This document shows, piece after piece, positions 58,652-64,000 of a DNA stretch of 64,000 nucleotides. The number at the start of each line of letters is the position of its first letter. Position 1 is the first letter of the stretch. The notes below the pieces were generated by a model. The model made no database searches and was not told the DNA's origin. It saw nothing but the letters and a program-made list of their open reading frames with translations. The position numbers and the translations under genes were made by a program. Source of the DNA: Prinsepia uniflora (lineage: Eukaryota; Streptophyta; Magnoliopsida; Rosales; Rosaceae); assembly GCA_032719365.1 (NCBI GenBank), contig CM064871.1, forward strand, positions 56,387,056 to 56,451,055, read 5' to 3'.

Positions 58652-61600
58652 TGTAACGACCCGTCCCAAATTCCATGATTAGATTAGTGACTAATCACGA
58701 TTAGTGAGGCTAATCCGTGATTAGTAGAGCGAAATCGGACGAACGATGCGAAATGACCGTTTTGCCCCTAGTGGTGGCAAAATGTTGACTTTTCAATCGG
58801 GCAGTCAAATGGACTTTGACCGATGACCGTGACGTAGTTCGTGACGTCACGAGTTCATAGACAGGTGGCACGTTCAATTCCGACGTTCGTAGAAGAAGTT
58901 ATGACGTTCGGAAGTTTAGGGGCATTTTGGTAATTTTGGATAAAAGGGGTCAAAAGTTGACTTTTTGACCGGGAGGTCCGATGGCCGAGGGCCGAAGACC
59001 GTTACGTAGATGAGGACGATACGAATCCATAGGCAGGCAGCACACTGAAATCGGACTTCGAACGGGAGAGTTATGGGTCACGGAAGTTCGATTTCGCTAT
59101 GCACGAACTTCGAGACGGGGACGTTCCGGCGAAATCTGATTGGGTGGATATTTTGGTGGGCCCCATGGATGAGGGACAAGTGTCACTCATCCCATTGACT
59201 TGATCCCCCAAAATGTGGATCTAAATAATTAAATATTATTATTTTAATTATTTTATAATTAAACCTAACAACCATTAATCCTAACCATCCATTCCAAATT
59301 CATTTTAAATCCACACCCTCCATTTCCTTCTCTTATCAGCCATCCTCCTTCATCTTGTTCATCCTTCCACCCGAAACCCATAATCCCATTTTCCTTCATT
59401 TTCTTCCTTTTCTTTCAAAAACCAAAACACACAATCACACTTCACCATTCATCACTTGCATGAGCTGGGAATGACCGTGGGGGAAGGGTGAAGGCCTGAG
59501 GACGGAAAGGATGGACGGTGGCCCACGGTGGAGGACACGGCGGAGGAGAACCCGTGAGGTAAGGAAATTTCAAAAATTCGAAATTGGGTTTTAATGGGTT
59601 TACTCGATTCCATTAATTGGGTAAGGTTTCTAGGACACCCAGGAGATGAGTGGGATTAGTTTCGAGGCATTAGACGGCCTGGAATGGCCGTGAACGGCGG
59701 AGGAATACACGGCCGCCATGGCCAAGCTCGAAGGTATGGTTTTCGGTGTTTTCCTTCCATTTTCATGTCGTAGAACCCTAGGTTAGGATTAGAGGATGAA
59801 AATGGGACAAACGGGAACGGTTTTGGTGGCCGGACGGCGGAGAACCGGCCGGGTCAAGCCGCGGGTCACGGCGACCCGGTTGCAGACATTCGGGTCGACC
59901 CGCGAGGAGGCAGGGATGACTGATGACGTCATCCTGATGACGTCATCATGTCAGATCTGACAATGTCAGACTGACATGTCAGACAGTGGGCCAATGGGAG
60001 CGTGACACGTGTCACTGTCAGGGGCTGTCAGTGATGACGTCATGCTGACGTCAGCGATGACGTCAGCAGGTACTGTAGCAGGCGCGTGAAGCCCACGCGC
60101 AGCCACTTCAGGCGGCGCGTGAGGGCGCGTGGCAGGGAATCTGGGGAAGGTTCCAACATATGAAATCATCTATTCGATGTAACGAACATTTTGAGACTGG
60201 TTTCGTGTCGATCGGACACCGTCTCGATATGTTTCGGGGCATCGGAAGGTTTAGGTTCGGGATTAAAAATAGTTAAAAATACGGGAAAATTACGGGGCTT
60301 TAGTGGGAGGTTAATTAAGTAGTTAGTAACCTTCTATTACGATTTGGACAGGTTTGGGAGTCCCGGTGACGGTGATCGGCTCGGGGAGCCGTATGGCACG
60401 CAAATCGAGGCGGCAGCTCGGACGGTCTGTGAGTGGACCTTGTTTTCTAAATTGGTGCATGCATAAATGTTTATTATATGTTTTAAATACTTGTTTGTGT
60501 TTCCATGAATGCATTTGGATGTGTGGTTACGTATAGGCACGTATTTCGAGGTTTCGGCCCTATACGGTGCCTATACGGGGCTGTAGGTTTTTATTGGTCT
60601 AAATGAAATGCTTTTGGATTTCCAAAAGGATAATGAATTTGATTTGATAATGTTGATTTGGATATTTGTGAATTATATGGTTTCACGTATTTCGAGGCGA
60701 TTTACGTGCTTGCACGTAAATCGAGGTTTTTCGGTTTTACTCCGATTTTCCATTCTTATGGTCTTGGAAATAATTTAATGAAATAATTTTGTATTTGAAA
60801 AGGTAATTCTCGGACTTGAGGTCTATTTGATTTACGGAATCGGGCCAGAGGCCCAATTGGTTTACGATTTGGATCGGGGGTCCAGTTTCTATGTGAATTC
60901 GGGCCTAGTGCCCAGCTATGTGTTACAAATGGTTTTTACGGGTCATGACGGTTTATGGGAACCGGCATGAACCCCTGAAATGGATTTACGGGTCATGACG
61001 GTTTATGGTAACCAGCATGAACCCATGAAAGGATTTTATGGTTCATGACGGCTTATGGGGGCCGGGCATGAATCCTTGAAAGGTTTCAAGAATGGTTTCA
61101 AAAGGTTTTTCATATTCCATCCTTTATATATGATTGTCTCCTCCGGGGAGGGTCGTTGGCCTGGGTGGACCCCGGAGTAGTCACGGAGCACTGACTGAGT
61201 GGAGTCGCCCCCCAGTTGGGTTCCTTACTCTCAGGATGGGCATGGTTCGTTACCTCCAGGGAGGGTCATTGATCTACGGACATTGACCTGGGTGGACCCT
61301 GGAGAGACTTGGGTTTGAGACCCCGGTTAGCACACGTGTAGCTTTATTTTACCGTGATAGGTTCTGGATATGAAATATAATGGATAAACATGATTTCAAT
61401 TGATTTTGGGAAATTGTGTTTATAATGATAAATGGTTTTGGGCTGAGATCCCACATATGTTACTATGTTCTGGTTTCTGTAAAATGGTTTTGGGCAGGAG
61501 CCCGTGTGACTTGTATTTACAGATTTTGGGGCTGAGACCCTAATTATGGATGTTTTAACATATGTTATTGGATAAATGGTTTTACTATGCATGCATGCTT

Positions 61601-61873
61601 TTTAGTGGAGGGTATAAATGTCTTTTATGGAAATGTTTTATAAAATCTTTATTTTTGTCCACTCACAGTCTTTCTGTTTTTAATACCCTTCAGGTTGACA
61701 GCGGATGTGGACTGTAGCAGAGATCGAGATATCACATGCCTCCTCCGGATCCTGGCGTACTCTGATAGCCCGGGAGGGCAAAGGTCGGAAATATCCCTTG
61801 TCTGACACTTCGTGTCAGACGGGAGCAGGGTCATCCCGCATTAATCCCGGGGGGATTGGGATGGGTCCTGTCA
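58652..61873 (+). repeat. Element C 5' LTR (LTR8)
   Basis: 3,222 bp from TGTAACGACCCGTCCC to GGGTCCTGTCA, the longest LTR in the window. It holds a dense TGACGTCA/CACGTG block (59920-60070), CTGTGAGTGGAC near 60427 and GTCCACTCACAG near 61657, the conserved palindrome near 60700, and two to three hairpin minisatellite units near 60945-61070. Confidence 0.92.
59921..60070. promoter_or_regulatory. GACGTC / CACGTG motif cluster
   Basis: Five GACGTC cores in 150 bp (59925, 59939, 60036, 60047, 60059), mostly as TGACGTCA-type palindromes, plus a CACGTG G-box at 60006 inside TGACACGTGTCA, and TCAGATCTGA and TGTCAGACTGACA dyads. Such elements bind plant bZIP factors (TGA, ABF/GBF type). The block lies downstream of the candidate start region, so it may act as an intragenic enhancer; role inferred. 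Confidence 0.5.
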
Positions 61874-64000
61874 ACGTGGTATCAGAGCGGGGTTGACTCT
61901 TTTCGAGTAACCGCGGAGCTCTTGGAGCATGTACGCTGGTCGAGGATGTGATATCTCAATGGGCTACAGTTCGTGGTCAACCTGATTGTTGGGGTGCCGG
62001 TACGATAGTTAGTAGGATTGGCATGCCTTGGTTCGGCATTCGATGCCGGGGTTGCCATAGTTCTGTCAAGGTTGGCAGTGTGGGACCCTACAAAGGGATT
62101 AACGTGTTCGTATTCTGGAGTGTGATCGTGAGACGGTTAGTTGGGATCGTCTTTCACGATGTCGTAGGATTGGTTCCGACGACTAGTTGGGAATTGTGAT
62201 CATCGGATGATCGGATTTGGTTGAGTTAGATAGATTTACTGCAGTTGGCAGTTAGCAACCGGATACGAGGAATCCGAGTTGGATTGTTGGTAGGATTGGA
62301 TTGACGTCATTACGATGTCAAGACCGCGGAGTCGGTCAGATTGTTGATTTTACTGCTTTTCGCAGTTGGGTTCAGAGTGACCCTAGGGCTTGATTGTGGA
62401 ACCCTACCTTATGTGTATGGTTCGGAAATGTGAGTTGACTGGTGGTTTGACTTGGACGACTATTCAGATTTGGATTCGTTAGTCGGTCTAGTCATGTCAG
62501 CTTGTGTTGGGACTGCACTTCGCAGTCAGGATTGTACTTATCGGTTTGACCGAGTTGGTTGTCGTGCTACTTCAGTTGTGGGTTGGTGCAACTAAGGTCG
62601 TGGATGACCTGGTAGACGACAATGGTTTAGTCAAGTTACGACAGGATAGAGATTGTTGGACAAGTTACCAGGGTTGGTACTTGTCGATGGAATCCCTGAG
62701 TGGGATACAGAGTAGTTAGTACGGGCGATTGATTCCGTTGGATACGGAGTCTGGATATAGCGATGTCTGGTAGTTAGGTCTGCACGAGTGTGGGGCAGGC
62801 GCTACTACCGAGAGTGGTTATAGTTACGATTGTTGGGGATCGGGGACGTTCGGGGAACGTTTTCCTTTTCTCGCATGAGTTGTCAGGGTGACTGTACCCA
62901 GAGTTGTCAGGTACGAGGGAGACAAAGTTTCTCCTATACGAGCAGAGGTACGCGATCGTCGCTTGGTATGAGTGGAGATCCAGGGTTGTCAGATTTGCAC
63001 CCGGTGTGCCGATGCTGATACTGCTATTGGTGATAGTGCGTTGGTGATGATACTAGTACTAGTGCTGGTACTGGTGCCGGTGATCGTGATGACGATGAGT
63101 TACGGATCGGGGTGTGACTCCGTCGTAATGGGCATATGTTCGGTATCTGTGGTTCAGGAGTGGAACTCAGAATAGAGTTAAACTGGTTAGGGGACACGTG
63201 GTTGATGTCCGGGTATGTTGTTTCCAATCGTGTTGGAACTTCGGAATCGCGAGAGGTTGCGATTGAGGTGACGAGTGGAATACGGGTTTTCCGCATTGGT
63301 AACGGGTATGTCGAAGTCGTTTTGGGTGACTTCTCGGATTCTACCATGATTGATGATGGTAGATGACGTTGATGATATAGATGTTGTTGGTTGCCACTCG
63401 TACACTGATTGTGTATTGGTTGGTGGACCCGGGATTTGTTCTGGACCATCAGGAGGAGATGAGTATATCGAAGTTAGGTGACTGAGATTTCTCATTTTCT
63501 GCTTGGTGGCAGACGATGTTAGGTTACATGACGTGGTGAGTGCAGCGAGTGTTGTTTGCATTCACGTAGGATGGATTATTCGATCATTTTTGGTTTTCCA
63601 CGGTGGAATGCCAAGGATCGATACGAGGTGATTGGGGAGGACCCACAGTCTCGATCGTGACGTCTATAGTCGTTTGACGTAGTGGTGGATCTGGATCGTG
63701 ATCTTGATGATCCAGATAGGTGGAGAGTTATTACTCTTACTTGGATGTTGAGTGGAGCATGTTGGGACTGAACTTCTTTTCGAGGTAAATCCCATATGGC
63801 TTATTACTCGCCTGAGTAGTTGTCCGATGAGTAGTTTTCCGACGTGGTCGGATATGGTCGGCCTTAGATGTATTGATGTTGGGATTGGCTTCCCTATGAA
63901 GTCAATCGATCGTATTGTGGTAATCGGTTGAGCGAGTAACCGATAGGTTTGGTTTTGGTACGTCTCGGTAGACGTGAACGATATTTCAGGTTTTGGAATC
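61874..64000 (+). mobile_element. Element C internal region, partial (noncoding)
   Basis: Collinear with the array internal from its PBS (61877-61888) to the window edge, which falls just before the 73-bp duplication. The triplet-like tract at 63010-63085 is longer than in the array. No gag-pol frames. Confidence 0.87.
61877..61888 (+). other. Primer-binding site, element C
   Basis: TGGTATCAGAGC three bases after the LTR8 end. Confidence 0.92.

Larger units (their letters stand above)
58652..64000 (+). mobile_element. Element C: LARD, 5' LTR and partial internal
   Basis: LTR8 (58652-61873), PBS and about 2.1 kb of internal region up to the window edge. It is inserted in the 3' LTR of A after GAATG (58647-58651), the expected TSD. 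By sequence it is close to A in the first part of the LTR and close to the array in the hairpin and U5 part, so it looks like a mosaic. Confidence 0.88.

Noticed and set aside
63024..63449. 141-codon minus-strand frame in element C
   Set aside because: Reads the triplet-like tract and flanking LARD boxes backward; not maintained among families.

Overview
The window is plant nuclear DNA, almost certainly from a eudicot. It holds one intact intron-containing cytochrome P450 gene of the CYP71 type near the left end. Nearly everything else is nested transposable elements: Ty1-copia and Cassandra retroelements, a CACTA-like DNA transposon, and above all a group of LTR elements with very long LTRs and no coding capacity. 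No bacterial, organellar or viral gene was seen. Apart from the P450 and a broken copia reverse transcriptase, the short open frames are by-products of repeat sequence.

Layout. 1-1042: no supported gene. 1053-1959: non-LTR retroposon (minus) with a 10-bp target-site duplication (TSD). 2088-4254: two-exon CYP71-type gene (minus). 4315-5489: AT-rich intergenic DNA with a 47-bp-arm hairpin. 5490-21193: CACTA-like element split by element D, a minus-strand long-LTR element (6958-20967). D contains a Cassandra composite (12221-16861, TSD AAACC), which is itself split by a solo long LTR, G (12935-16047, TSD ACTAG); D also holds a GC-rich hAT-like element (17571-18320). 21194-21787: CAT-rich low-complexity DNA. 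21788-38681: tandem array, partial internal / LTR1 / internal 1 / LTR2 / internal 2 / LTR3, all nearly identical. 38682-38895: LTR fragment H. 39744-41095: decayed Ty1-copia 3' end (minus). 41100-41582: LTR fragment F, interrupted by element A (from 41583). A carries complete element B (45445-55128, TSD TGGGC) in its internal region and element C (58652 to beyond the window) in its 3' LTR.

The long-LTR elements (A, B, C, D, G, F and the array) fit the LARD class (large retrotransposon derivatives): LTRs of about 2.5-3.2 kb that begin TGTAACGACCC and end TCA, a tRNA-iMet-type primer-binding site (TGGTATCAGAGC) 2-3 bases inside the 5' LTR, a noncoding internal region of about 3.4-3.7 kb, a Ty3/gypsy-style 'TTTCGAGGACGAAAT' box and a polypurine tract before the 3' LTR. 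They must borrow protein from an autonomous partner, probably Ty3/gypsy.

The most interesting signals lie inside the LARD LTRs. They carry (1) conserved splice-like donor/acceptor pairs, one bracketed by a 12-bp perfect inverted repeat kept in distant subfamilies; (2) runs of short hairpins whose stems change by compensatory substitutions; and (3) clusters of W-box, TGACGTCA and CACGTG motifs. Together these suggest that the LTR transcript is a structured, possibly spliced noncoding RNA. A second notable item is the Cassandra composite, whose two outer ends are both U5 ends in inverted orientation yet are flanked by a clean TSD.
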